Shown: positions 1-10,516 of the stretch, in pieces
How positions within the stretch are numbered: position 1 is the first letter of the stretch
Layout of the letters: each line of letters opens with the position of its first letter
From: Trigonopsis variabilis
Lineage: Eukaryota; Ascomycota; Trigonopsidomycetes; Trigonopsidales; Trigonopsidaceae
Direction: 5' to 3'
Assembly (NCBI GenBank): GCA_003707065.3
Contig: PPXM03000001.1
Coordinates: 1,798,001-1,862,000, forward strand
Length of the DNA stretch: 64,000 bases
Made by a program: the position numbers and the translations under genes
The notes under the pieces: model-generated
Seen by the model: the letters and a program-made list of their open reading frames with translations, nothing else
What the model was told of the DNA's origin: nothing
Database searches by the model: none

Positions 1-929
1 CATCCCGGCAGCGGGTGTCTCTGGCCATGGTGAGTCTTTTCCTGGCTATTGTGGAGAAATCAACCGACGCGAGTGCGACTTCCATGTTTGTGCATCTGAA
101 AGGCGCTTGCTCGTTACTACTTGAACGACTAGAGACAAGCACGGAAGATCTAAGGCCTATGGTGGAGTCGTATATGTTTCTCACCATGACCAGTTTCCAT
201 AATCCACTGGTAGACTGGCGATCACTCGCCGAGTCGAGCCTTTCCTTATCCTCTGCGGTGGCTCGTCGGTATAACTTCACGGGCCTATCGTGCACTCTTT
301 TGAAACCCTCGGTCACTGGAATGCCTCTGGAGTTTGTTTCCCTTATTCACGAAATCTCCACTTTGTGCCATTTGGAGGATGTAGCACCGTCTAACATCTC
401 TCGACTGTCCGATTTACTCACTCAATGGAGTATGCAGCTCCATGTTCTTTACGAGAGACCCCTTTTGGGCAGTGAGCCAGGACCACTGATTGTTGACGAC
501 CAAGTGCTATCAAGAATGGGAGCATATATCGCCTGTGCTCAGATTCTCCTTGCCATTCTCTCTAACCCTGAGCTTGATCCCAGCTCTTCTCTTATCACCG
601 AATCCGTAAGATCCGGTATAGAATATATGGATCGTGTAAATATCGACGATCGCCGCAAGACATACATTCTCTATTGGCCAATTGCTGTTCTAGGTTGCGC
701 TATTTCTGAGTCTAGTGATTACTGGCATCTTTGGAAGCTTCTTGCCCATCTAGACTCGATCTACACCGATGAGGAGACCCAATGTGTCAAGAAAATTATT
801 GAAATGGCCTGGACTTGGAAAGATTCTTCCCCAAACCAGGGTGTGGCTTTTCTTTTGGGCAAGGGAGAAATATGGAAATCGATTTATAATATAAAAGACA
901 AAAGACCCCGGTCACGGTTTAATGTATAA
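1..929 (+). CDS. C-terminal part of a fungal-specific transcription factor (partial at left edge)
   Basis: The frame is open from the first bases of the window to TAA at 927-929, so the gene begins outside it. About 308 residues are visible. They are mostly helical with no membrane segment. The pattern near the start (LAMVSLFLAIVE, then HLKGACSLLLERL) is typical of the middle homology region of fungal Zn2Cys6 regulators, best matching the Fungal_trans_2 type. The DNA-binding cluster would lie upstream and cannot be seen. The factor is transcribed toward the amidase pair, 0.6 kb away, so it may be their local regulator, but that is inference from position only. Family assignment is by general pattern, without a diagnostic motif. 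Confidence 0.6.
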   Translation, partial: SRQRVSLAMVSLFLAIVEKSTDASATSMFVHLKGACSLLLERLETSTEDLRPMVESYMFLTMTSFHNPLVDWRSLAESSLSLSSAVARRYNFTGLSCTLLKPSVTGMPLEFVSLIHEISTLCHLEDVAPSNISRLSDLLTQWSMQLHVLYERPLLGSEPGPLIVDDQVLSRMGAYIACAQILLAILSNPELDPSSSLITESVRSGIEYMDRVNIDDRRKTYILYWPIAVLGCAISESSDYWHLWKLLAHLDSIYTDEETQCVKKIIEMAWTWKDSSPNQGVAFLLGKGEIWKSIYNIKDKRPRSRFNV

Positions 930-1540
930 AATGGGAAACAGCTATACGAATAATGATATTTTTTCTTCAAGGTTAATTTTAGTTACAAATCGTAATCCTT
1001 GTCACGGATGCCTGGGTGATGCGTTGCCCCACTACTGCCACATTCCGTTACTCCACGTTATCTTCCAGATCTTATCTCCATAAAAATCGCGTGTTCATAT
1101 CGATCGGCTGCTAGCCGATAAGCCATTCTATCTCTGTCACTATCTCAGTCGTCCACGGTGGCTAAAATTACCATTTATTGTCGGCCAAGATATGATCAAG
1201 CATAATGCGGCTTGATAAGCACTTTTCATGTTCACAATTGGATGGCGAAGCGGAACGGGTATCTTATCATCTTTTTTCATATCTCCGCGTTTATCTTATC
1301 ATTTTTTGTAAGCCTGGACAACGTGAAATGAGGCAAGCGATGGAGGAACAGCCATATTGTTGAAAAAGGAAGTCATCATGCGGCTCGCGGCTCAACTAGG
1401 GTTGAGCTCATTGGCCAGCTAGGCGAGTCTCGAAGCGCAACCTTTGGGGTCAACTTAATCAGGAACTGAGTCTTTTTGGCCTCCAAATGGAGATAATGCT
1501 TATAAGTACCGGTCTTGTCAGTTCGTATGATCAGACAACT
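930..1540 (+). promoter_or_regulatory. Upstream region of amidase 1 with clustered GATA sites
   Basis: Non-coding. It holds at least five GATAAG/CTTATC hexamers, near 1070, 1104, 1213, 1262 and 1292. This is the core target of AreA/Gln3/Gat1-type nitrogen regulators. From about 1140 onward it aligns with the upstream region of the second amidase (about 4790-5182), including a well-kept block around 1351-1390 and a GTCTTTTTGGCCTC-like block about 65 bases before the start codon. Nitrogen catabolite control is an inference from the site cluster. Confidence 0.5.
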
Positions 1541-3248
1541 ATGACCGTCGACTGGGAATCAGCGTGTGAAGCCAAGCAAAAGCAGCAAAGAGATGCTATT
1601 CCTAAGGAGTGGCTTTTACCTCAAGAGATTGTATCCAAGGCCCATGAAGGAGCCAAGATCTCCGTAATTGATGTTCCTCGAACTTGCGGTCTTCTGACTC
1701 CTCTCGAGCTTGAAATCACTGAGACAAGTGATGCAACAGAGCTTCTTGGTGCTATTCTTGATAAGAAGTACACCGCCGTTCAGGTTACTACTGCTTTCTG
1801 CAAACGAGCTGCCATTGCTCAACAGCTGGTAAGTAGATCAGGCATGCAAGTACACTACTAACTGTCAGTGCCATTGTCTGACTGAAATTTTCTTTGACAA
1901 GGCCCTTGAACGAGCCCAGTTCCTTGACGATTACTATGAAAGAGAGAAGCGTCCCTATGGTCCACTCCACGGACTGCCTATTAGTCTCAAGGATACATTC
2001 AATGTCAAAGGCTATCAGTCAATTCTTGGATATGCATCTTTTCTAAGCAATCCTCCTCAAAAGGAGAACTCTCCCCTAATTGAAATGCTGTCAAAAGGAG
2101 GAGCTGTCTTCTACGTCAAGACCAATGTTCCTCAAAGTATGCTGGTAAGATTTTATCGTTGTATTTGTCTGACAGTAGACCATGGATTCGCACAACAACG
2201 TTTTCGGCCGAGCTCTTAATCCTCGTGATTTAACCAAATCATGTGGAGGAAGCAGTGGAGGAGAAGGTGCTCTTGTCGGCTTTCGCGGATCAATTTTGGG
2301 AATGGGAACCGATATCGGCGGATCCATTCGTGTTCCTAGCATCTTCAATGGCCTCTTTGGCTACAAACCTTCCATTGGTAGAATCCCTTTTGCAGGACAG
2401 AGTGTCTCTGGGGCTACTGGAACCCCAGGAGTCCTGCCAGTGGCCGGTCCACTTGCCCACTCTGCTCGTGACTTGGCAATGATTAGCAACTTCATCCTAT
2501 CTAACAAGCCATGGGACTATGATCCAGGTGTTCGAGTTGTGCCTACTCACCCTGTAGACTACAAGCCTTACCTGAACATTGGATATGTTGCTCCGGATCC
2601 TGCCGAGCCATTGAGCCCTGAAATGGCTCTTGCGTTAAGCACGGCCATAGAAGTCTTGAAGAGAAAGGGCCATAACTTGATTCCTGTTACTAAGAACCCC
2701 ACATTTAAGGAAGTCGAAGAACTTTTCTACAAGCTTGTGTGGGTGGATAATGATAAGACTCAAGTCATGCGCATTAAAGCTTCTGGAGAGCCATTCATTC
2801 CGTCGTTCCACATCTGCATTCCCCCAGAGTACACCTACAGAAAAGCAACAATCGAGGAACTGTTTACGTTAAACACTAGCCTCCTGAAATGCAAGGACAC
2901 TTGGAGAAAAATCTTCCTTGATAACGAACTTGACATTGTTCTAGCTCCCAGTATCAACAAGCCCACCGGACCTCATGACACCAACAAGTGCTCAAGCTAT
3001 ACTTCCGTCTGGAATGTCTTAGATGTAAGTCCTCAGGTGCTCCTTTTGCTAACCTTAAGTTCCCTACCACTGTCCTTCCATTCATGGATACATCGACCAC
3101 TGTCCCTGATGGTATGAATAGTCTTGAGTCTTCGTTGCTAACTTTAGAACTTCCCTTGCCATGCTCAATCCAACTTGTCAACCGTTGTTTTGGAGATGAG
3201 GAGCTACTTACCTATGCTCAAATCATTGCTAAGGATTTGGGAATCTGA
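1541..3248 (+). CDS. Amidase 1, amidase-signature family (5 exons)
   Basis: Hydrolyses a carboxamide to acid plus ammonia; the substrate cannot be read from sequence. Exons are 1541-1828, 1869-2144, 2179-3024, 3060-3111 and 3148-3248, giving 520 residues, normal for fungal acetamidase-like enzymes. The amidase-signature triad is complete: Lys137 in the PISLKD motif, cis-Ser213 in GGSSGGEGAL and nucleophile Ser237 in GTDIGGSIR. There is no signal peptide, so it is probably cytosolic. The start at 1541 is chosen because the paralogue downstream starts with the same MTVDW; an in-frame ATG at 1487 would add 18 unconserved residues. Introns are 34-40 nt. The third (3025-3059) ends in AAG directly after a CTAAC branch box. 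It is the first of two tandem copies with GATA-rich promoters, which fits use of amides as a nitrogen source. Family call is firm. Confidence 0.92.
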
Positions 3249-4789
3249 TTCGGAGATTACAAGCCCTGCCCAGAACCAAGACGTCTCAAAATAAATGAAT
3301 AGAAAATGAAATTATAATCAGAAAGTCTGTAGTACAATATTGATAGGCTGTGTTTCACGTGCTTAATTGATCGGTAAGGGAGTCAGTCGACCCGAACCTC
3401 ATTCTCGAGATTAAACTTAAGGTTTGCTGATCAATAAAGAAGCTGATATTGAATTTCAAGTTCAATTACGGGTGGCTTGCTTTACCTGATATGATGATGT
3501 ATCTTTGAGAATATTTCATTAGAGTTCATCAGATTGATTTCCAGAAGATTTTGTTGGTAAACTCATGTACTTCACTAAGATAGTATTTCAGCATATATTT
3601 CACACGACATGAAGCGATTTTTGCTAGATCTGTAGTGAATAGTAAAATAAAAAAGAGCTTCAACTCTGATGGAAACTGTCTTTCAAGGGAGAATTAAACA
3701 TAAAAAAAGGTCTCCCTCAACTTATTTTTAATCAAAAGAAATGATATTTTGTGTGGTTTCTTGAGAGATCTTCTAGATACAATCCCATATTTCCATAGTG
3801 CTCTCGCGGACCTTATGAGATATATTGAACTAGCCAATTTTCAGAGTCAATTGCTGCCTTGGCACTTTACATAGCATTCAAAGGTACTAGAATATACTGA
3901 TAAGATGACTCGGTTGAGCTTTCTTTGGCTGCGTGAAAAATTTTGGGATTGATTCGAGTCCAATATGATGAACTTGATAGCGGCACGCGAATGGAGTATG
4001 GACCGAAGTCAAGTGAAGGATTCAATGTAACTCCAAGGGTTAAAGTAAAACGTACTATGGATGTATTGTTTGCTGATAAGACCATATCACGTGGTTTATC
4101 AATGAGAAACCCAAGAAATGGGGAACGCGATAAGGATCAGGGCTAAAGTAGGAAGTTTTTTGCGCTATCGGAGTTATGTGTCCGACAGCTGTTATATATA
4201 AAAGGGGTACCTAATACAGGACAGGACGTCATTTTTAGTTTGCTGTGTTAGCCACCAGTATTCCACGATACAACGTCACGAAGTTCGCACAAACCAGCCA
4301 TCCTTTCGTCCTCCATTCCGTTTTCTCCATACTACACCCACCCTTAAATTATACAAAATAACATATGGAGTTTATGCGATCACCATTATGATCATTTCTT
4401 CTTGGCTGAATATCGAAATCTTCCCGGGCGCATTGCTGATCTCGGACTCTCGTCATTTGAAAGCTTTTTGTCCCTGGAAGATGTTTGTGTCGTGTCAAGA
4501 AAAATTATAAAAATGATCTGGAATCACAAACAGTCCTCCCAACGCCAGAATAAAGGGAAGAAGAGAGGTACGAGCACTTTAAGTAGTGAAAAGACAATAG
4601 AAACTGGTAAAGGAATGTTAACAAGGGTACAAGTTCACTCAAATAGACCCTCAAGACTTAGAGGGGGCTGATTGGCCGGAAGTGCCAATCTATTCGTCCT
4701 CTGAAAGACCGTGTAGGCTTTACTTTCCTGAAAAGATCCTACCTGACTACTTGATAACAGATAAGACATGGTATCCCCGCGGCTATCTC
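3249..4789 (+). other. Non-coding stretch between the two amidase genes
   Basis: AT-rich, with only short frames lacking any recognisable protein. A TATA-like stretch (TATATAAAAGG) lies at 4194-4204, but no convincing coding frame follows within 500 bases. Nothing else is recognised here. Confidence 0.5.
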
Positions 4790-5182
4790 ACAGACCGGTG
4801 GCTAATATTACCTTTGTTGTCGGTGAGACTATCAAACATTTATGCGGCTTCGTCCAAGTTCAACTTCGGACGACGAGAGCCAAAGAATATGCTTATCTTA
4901 TCATCAATTATCATACCGCCGCGGTTCTCTTATCACTTTTTGTCATTATATATGCCACGATCTGAGAGGAACGATGAAAGGTCAGCCATATTGTCGAAAA
5001 AGGAAGTCATCGTGCGGCTCGCGGTTAGACCAGGGATCTAGCTCATTGGTCAGAAAGGCAAGACTGTTAGCGCGACGATCAAGGGCAGCTTAATCGGGGA
5101 ATAAAGTCGTTTTGGCCTCAAAAGTGAGATAATGAAATTATAACATAAGTATCAGGCTGTATAGTTTATTTGCTATACAGCA
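4790..5182 (+). promoter_or_regulatory. Upstream region of amidase 2, duplicated and GATA-rich
   Basis: Aligned with about 1140-1540. It carries CTTATC/GATAAG sites around 4862-4872 (two adjacent) and 4928, with a further AGATAAG just upstream at about 4759. The block around 4984-5019 matches the amidase 1 promoter almost base for base, which suggests a conserved regulatory element. Confidence 0.5.
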
Positions 5183-6890
5183 ATGACAGTCGATTGGCAG
5201 GCAGCTGCTGAAGCAAAGCGACAGCAACAAAGAGATGCTATTCCTAAGGAGTGGCTTTTACCTCAAGAGATTGTATCCAAGGCCCATGAAGGAGCCAAGA
5301 TCTCCGTAATTGATGTTCCTCGAACTTGCGGTCTTCTGACTCCTCTCGAGCTAGAAATCACTGAGACAAGTGATGCAACAGAGCTTCTTGGTGCTATTCT
5401 TGATAAGAAATACACCGCCGTTCAGGTTACTACTGCTTTCTGCAAACGAGCTGCCATTGCTCAACAGCTGGTAGGTGGATCAGACGTGCAAGTACACTAA
5501 TTATCAGTGCCACTGTCTGACTGAAATCTTCTTTGACAAGGCTCTTGAACGAGCCCAGTTCCTTGACGATTACTATGAAAGAGAGAAGCGTCCTTATGGT
5601 CCGCTCCACGGACTGCCTATTAGTCTCAAGGACACATTCAATATCAAGGGTTATCAGTCAATTCTTGGATATGCCTCTTTTCTAAACAATCCTCCTCAGA
5701 AAGAGAATTCTCCCTTAACTGAAATGCTGTCAAAAGGAGGAGCAATCTTCTACGTCAAGACAAATGTCCCTCAGAGCATGATGGTATGAACTAAGGTCTA
5801 CTATATCTGACAATAGACCATGGATTCACACAACAACATCTTTGGCCGAGCTCTCAACCCACGCGACCTGACTAAGTCTCCTGGAGGAAGCAGCGGAGGA
5901 GAAGGCGCCCTTATCGGTCTCCGTGGGTCCCTCCTGGGATTGGGAACCGACATTGGTGGATCCGTGCGGGTACCCAGCATTTTCAATGGCCTCTTTGGCT
6001 ACAAACCTTCCGTTGGTAGAATCCCATTTGCAGGACAGAGTGTCTCTGGGGCTACTGGAACCCCAGGAGTCCTGCCAGTGGCCGGTCCACTGGCCCACTC
6101 TGCTCGTGACTTGGCAATGATTAGCAACTTCATCTTATCTAACAAGCCATGGGACTATGACCCAGGCGTTCGAGTCGTGCCTCCTCATCCTGTAGACTAC
6201 AAGCCTTATCTGAACATTGGATATGTTGCTGCGGATCCTGCCGAGCCATTGAGTCCCGGAATGGATCTTGCGCTAAGCACGGCTTTGGAAATCTTGAAGC
6301 AAAAAGGCCACAATGTGATTCCTATTACGAAAAATCCCGACTTCACTGACGTGAGAGATCTTTACTTCAAAATGGTGTGGCTCGATAATAACAATACTCA
6401 AGCCATGCGCATCAAAGCCTCCGGTGAACCCTTCACCCCATCTTTCCATGTCTGTATGCCTACAGAGTACATCTACGGAAAATCGACGATTGAAGAGCTT
6501 TTCACTTTGAATACTCAACTAATAAAATACAAGGATGCATGGAGGAAGATTTTTGTTGAGAATGACTTGGATATCATTCTGACTCCTAGCATTAACATGC
6601 CTGCCACACCTCATGACGCAGGCAAGTGCTCAAGATACACTTCGTCATGGAATTTACTAGATGTAAGGTCTCTTTAGTTTCTTCCATTAACCCCAAAGTT
6701 TCCTTCCACCGTTCTTCCGTTCATGGACACTGCGACTACCGAACCTGATGGTATGAATAACATCGAAACTTCAAGCATCTAACTCATAGATCTTCCTTTG
6801 CCATGTTCCATTCAACTTGTTAATCGTTGCTTTGGAGATGAGGAACTGCTCACCTATTCTCAGATCATTGCTAAGGATCTCGGAATCTGA
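5183..6890 (+). CDS. Amidase 2, amidase-signature family (5 exons)
   Basis: Paralogue of the amidase at 1541-3248, with 520 residues and the same exon plan: 5183-5470, 5508-5783, 5817-6662, 6699-6750 and 6790-6890. The catalytic Lys (PISLKD), cis-Ser and nucleophile Ser (GTDIGGSVR) are all present, so the copy should be active. The third intron (6663-6698) again ends in AAG, as in copy 1. Most amino-acid differences lie in the last third, after about residue 340. That region helps shape the substrate pocket in this family, so the two copies may differ in amide preference (inference). The next gene converges on it with a 326-base gap. Family call is firm; substrate unknown. Confidence 0.92.
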
Positions 6891-7216
6891 CTTGAATACG
6901 GTCACTGCTGAAAACATCGATTTTCAGAAGCATCCAAGAAGTGTCATAGAACAAAAATGTTGAGAAGCACTCTGTAGCACAAATAAGAATTTCTTGGGAA
7001 TACTTGGAGACCAATCCAGTAGTTGGACTGCCATTTAATATATATAAAGTGCCCTGGGGCATCATTACCATGTTGTTCCGCCTAAGTTCAATGTCATGAT
7101 TTATTAATGAGAAAGCGCCAATTCAGTGGAAGAATGCATCAAATACGAAGAACGCTACAGCGTCTATCAGTAGCCGTCAGATTTGTGGTACCTTAGATTG
7201 AAAAGACTTGTACATG
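6891..7216. other. Intergenic region between convergent genes
   Basis: Separates the 3' end of amidase 2 from the 3' end of the minus-strand monooxygenase. A TATATATAA stretch occurs near 7038. No gene recognised. Confidence 0.5.
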
Positions 7217-8533
7217 TTACAGATGGAAAGACGCGATCTTCTCTGTCAGTGTCTCTTTCTCGTAAAACCTTCTGCTGGATCCTATGATTTTTTCAAGTTC
7301 AGCATCGGAAGAGTGCTCACGCAGCCATGCTTGAGAGAAAAAGTTCTGTTTCAAACGCCGGCGGAACTCTGCATCGTTTGGAGCAGACCAAACGTAAGCT
7401 CCTGTTTCCTTGTCTAAAGCCATTTGCTTTTCTACTCTTGCCAGAAAAGGCGCTCGGGTCTTGTTAAAAACACGCAGAGCAAACGGCAAGTCGTAAGTGT
7501 ATTTCTTAAGCTGCCCTTCGAGGTAGTGTTGCGGAGAGGATTTAAGGAGAGCCTGATACAGGACCCATACATCATTGTAACCCATATTTCCACCAACTCC
7601 ATAAGCTCCTGAGGTCGGGTGAGCAGAGTCTCCAACAAAGACCAAGCTGTTTCCCCTTACAAGATTATCCAGCCATGGCGAAGTCTCTAAAGGAAACGAC
7701 TTCAAATAAGGCGTAACTGCTAAAACTTTTGAAATAAGTGGGTCCCAGTCTCTAAAGAAGTCCTGTATCCGCCGAAAACCAGCTTCATCAATGTCTTTAT
7801 TCCATTTCAACTCTGCAGCTAATTCTTCTGGTTCAGGAACAATTGCAACCACCCCGTACTGCCCGAGTCCTAAAGGTGATAGAAAGAAAATGCTGCCTTT
7901 GGGCCCAGGCCAGGCAGACGTATCGTTGTGTATTCCGAGACCTTCCACCACCTTGACAGGAAACACTGCTCGATAAGCTACTACTCCTTTATATTTGACT
8001 TCATTGGGCACGTATTGGCGCCTTATTTTTGAATATATACCATCTGCAGCCACCACCAAATCTGCGGTGATATTCTGACCGTTCTCAAATCGAATTGTAG
8101 CTTCATTATCAGAAAGGTCAACTCCAAGAGCATGCCAGTTGTATTTTATAATCCCTACGGGTACATGGGATAGCAAAAAGTAGTGAAGAGGAATCCTTTG
8201 TGTCCGTGCTTGACGCAATTCGTCTCTCGTGTAAAAGCTGGTTTTTTTCTCACCAAGAATCTCGCCCGTTTTGTAATGACGGTATATATATGAACCCTCA
8301 CGATCACCTCTGTAAACAAGACCTTGCAAACCTCGTATATCCACCAACTTCTCCAACACAGCCAGACCAGACTCGGTCAATCCAATCCATGCTCCCACCT
8401 CTTGAGGCCCGGGAGACCTTTCATAGATAGTAACTTCTGCATTTGGTAGCCTTGATAAAGCAATGCCGGCCGTAGCACCGACCAATCCGGCACCGATAAT
8501 CGCAATCTTCAGAGGACGGTCTCTATTACTCAT
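7217..8533 (-). CDS. FAD-dependent monooxygenase, salicylate hydroxylase-like
   Basis: 438 residues, single exon. It is a group A flavin monooxygenase that would use NAD(P)H and O2 to hydroxylate an aromatic substrate. The three family marks are present: a GxGxxG dinucleotide fold at residues 14-19 (IIGAGLVG), the DG motif near residue 165 (VAADGIYSKIR), and the GD motif near residue 300 (VGDSAHPTSGAYG). No signal peptide or membrane segment. The ATG at 8533 sits six residues before the first beta strand, as expected. It is divergently paired with a clear paralogue at 8881, so the two probably share the 347-base promoter between them. Beside two amidases and a membrane transporter-like gene, a role in aromatic catabolism is likely; the exact substrate is open. 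Confidence 0.88.
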   Translation of the reverse strand: MSNRDRPLKIAIIGAGLVGATAGIALSRLPNAEVTIYERSPGPQEVGAWIGLTESGLAVLEKLVDIRGLQGLVYRGDREGSYIYRHYKTGEILGEKKTSFYTRDELRQARTQRIPLHYFLLSHVPVGIIKYNWHALGVDLSDNEATIRFENGQNITADLVVAADGIYSKIRRQYVPNEVKYKGVVAYRAVFPVKVVEGLGIHNDTSAWPGPKGSIFFLSPLGLGQYGVVAIVPEPEELAAELKWNKDIDEAGFRRIQDFFRDWDPLISKVLAVTPYLKSFPLETSPWLDNLVRGNSLVFVGDSAHPTSGAYGVGGNMGYNDVWVLYQALLKSSPQHYLEGQLKKYTYDLPFALRVFNKTRAPFLARVEKQMALDKETGAYVWSAPNDAEFRRRLKQNFFSQAWLREHSSDAELEKIIGSSRRFYEKETLTEKIASFHL

Positions 8534-8880
8534 GCCGGGAACCTAAAATACTAGATCGATCTTCACAAGTACATATTATCAATGTCTTATACACGCAATT
8601 TTCTTGTTTCGAGACTCTCGAACCGGTTTTGGCTTCGGCTTCTTGGAGCACGCAATCATATAGTGTCCTCCCCGTGCCAACTGTTTTGGTTCACAAAATC
8701 AAATGTCCACTATCTCCGCATATTTTTCATCATGATAAAGACGTTTTGCGCCCTTTAACGTCACGCAATCTCTCGGTCACGATAGGAAATGAGCGTCGAT
8801 CGGAAATAGGTGCATGAGAGATACTTGCGTTAAAGGCGAGTGATCCACTAGCCCAGAATGCAAGAATCTTCTGTCAAATA
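8534..8880. promoter_or_regulatory. Divergent promoter between two paralogous monooxygenases
   Basis: 347 bases separate the two start codons, so one control region probably serves both. It contains a perfect 8-bp palindrome AACCGGTT near 8621. No confident TATA box is seen. Confidence 0.45.
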
Positions 8881-10218
8881 ATGGCAGTTCAGAGTCCGTT
8901 AAGGGTTCCCGTTTCTGCTGAAAAGCCTCTGAGAGTTGCTGTTATTGGAGCTGGCCTCGTTGGTACTGTGGCCGCCGTTGCGCTATCCAAGCTGGACCAT
9001 GTGAACGTTCAAGTCTACGAGCGTCAGCCTGCTCCTCGCGAAGTAGGAGCTTGGATTCGAGTGACAGAAGCTGCTCTTTGTATATATAAGAAGTTAGGAT
9101 TTGATTTATCTGAATTCGAAGACATTTTATATCGCGGTGATCTTGATGGAGGCTATGTTTTTCGACATTACCAGACTGGAGAGCCACTAGCAGTCCATGA
9201 GACTTCGAACTTCTATAAGAAGGAGTACAGACAAGGTACAACGCAGCGAATCCCACTCTATAATATACTGTTGAGCTATGTACCTCCTGGGATAATTCAC
9301 CACGATAGTCATGTAACTCACGTTGAGCTCTTGGCTGATCGGGCGATCGTACATTTGAAAGATGACGAGCGGGTTGAAGTCGATCTTGTTATTGCTGCTG
9401 ATGGCATCTATTCGAAGATTCGCCAGCAGTTCTATCCTAATGATAAGGTCGAACCAAAAGGACGAATGGTTGTCTATCGGTCGGTCTTCCCGATGCGACT
9501 AGTCAGTCAAGTTAAAGATCTTCCCGAAACAATATCTTGCTGGGTCTCTAGGAAAGGTGACGCTGCATTCTTTGGCTCTAATATAGGTTTGGGAAAGTAT
9601 GGTGCTCATGCCCATCTGGTCGAACCTCCAGAAATATATAATAGCTACAGATGGGGTCAATCTGTAGGCAAATTTGGAATTGACCGGGTGAAAGACAGAT
9701 ACAAAGACTGGGACCCAAGAGTGCAAGAAGTTGTTAACGTGGCCCCGGATTTCCAGGTTTATCCCCTTGAGACTGCTCCGTGGCTAAAGCATTTAACCCG
9801 TGGCGCCCGACTAGCTTTTGTAGGAGACGCAGCTCATCCAACTTCAGGTGCATACGGTGCTGGGCTATCTTTGGGAGTCAGTGATGTTTGGGCGCTCTAT
9901 TTATCTCTTAAGCACACTGCCACAGGAGAATATACCAATAAAGATACTTCTGCATACGACCTCACAAATGCTCTATTTCTGTTTGATGAAACTCGTCGGT
10001 ATCTTTTGGCCAGGGTAGAGCAACAGATGGCGTACGATCTCCAGGATCACCACTACCAACTTTCGTCATCTAGTGACGATGACTGGAAAGCCCGCTTTAA
10101 AGAAACGTTCATTCAAGAACATTGGTATGTTGAACATGATGTTGAAGCAGAATTTGAGAAAGTTGCAGAGCTTCATGCTTCCCGTCTAATTGATCGTGAT
10201 CTCAGGGCAAATATTTGA
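8881..10218 (+). CDS. FAD-dependent monooxygenase, salicylate hydroxylase-like
   Basis: 445 residues, single exon, group A flavin monooxygenase. Motifs are GxGxxG at about residues 22-27 (VIGAGLVG), DG near 176 (IAADGIYSKIR) and GD near 318 (VGDAAHPTSGAYG). It shares long colinear similarity with the gene on the other side of the promoter (both have an ERxPxPxEVGAWI stretch and RQ...TQRIPL), so the pair arose by an inverted duplication. It differs in the segment after the GD motif (LSLGVSDVWALY versus NMGYNDVWVLY) and has an N-terminal extension of about eight residues. Substrate preference has probably diverged. Confidence 0.88.
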   Translation: MAVQSPLRVPVSAEKPLRVAVIGAGLVGTVAAVALSKLDHVNVQVYERQPAPREVGAWIRVTEAALCIYKKLGFDLSEFEDILYRGDLDGGYVFRHYQTGEPLAVHETSNFYKKEYRQGTTQRIPLYNILLSYVPPGIIHHDSHVTHVELLADRAIVHLKDDERVEVDLVIAADGIYSKIRQQFYPNDKVEPKGRMVVYRSVFPMRLVSQVKDLPETISCWVSRKGDAAFFGSNIGLGKYGAHAHLVEPPEIYNSYRWGQSVGKFGIDRVKDRYKDWDPRVQEVVNVAPDFQVYPLETAPWLKHLTRGARLAFVGDAAHPTSGAYGAGLSLGVSDVWALYLSLKHTATGEYTNKDTSAYDLTNALFLFDETRRYLLARVEQQMAYDLQDHHYQLSSSSDDDWKARFKETFIQEHWYVEHDVEAEFEKVAELHASRLIDRDLRANI

Positions 10219-10516
10219 TGCAATGTATGTATAGCTTAAGCTTTCCTTTATCTAGGGTAACTTCCTATTTGAAGGACTGAATGAATTTTTTTTCGGCGTA
10301 CAACGTTACAATCGTAAATTTCAGTATACAAACATCTTGTCGTGCAAATGAAGACGCAGGCATACTTACGGCTGTGGGTAAAATTATGGCAAAGTTTTCT
10401 TTGCTGTGAGCCCCAGAAACGCGGAAAAAGACCACGTATGATACGAATAAAAGATAAATAAAATGAAACACATACAAGCCCAACCTGAAAAGAGCGAAAA
10501 TCCTCCATACGAGATA

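Larger units (their letters stand above)
1140..6890 (+). repeat. Tandem duplication of an amidase gene with its promoter
   Basis: Segment 1140-3248 is repeated at about 4790-6890 with an offset close to 3,642 bases. Promoter blocks, all five exons and all four intron positions are shared. Similarity stops near the stop codons. Divergence is patchy: exon 1 after its first codons is almost identical between copies, while the 3' part of exon 3 is clearly diverged. Confidence 0.85.

Noticed and set aside
4402-4671. An 89-codon frame after a TATA-like stretch at 4194
   Set aside because: It opens at TTG, the ATG just upstream is in another frame, and the sequence matches no family.
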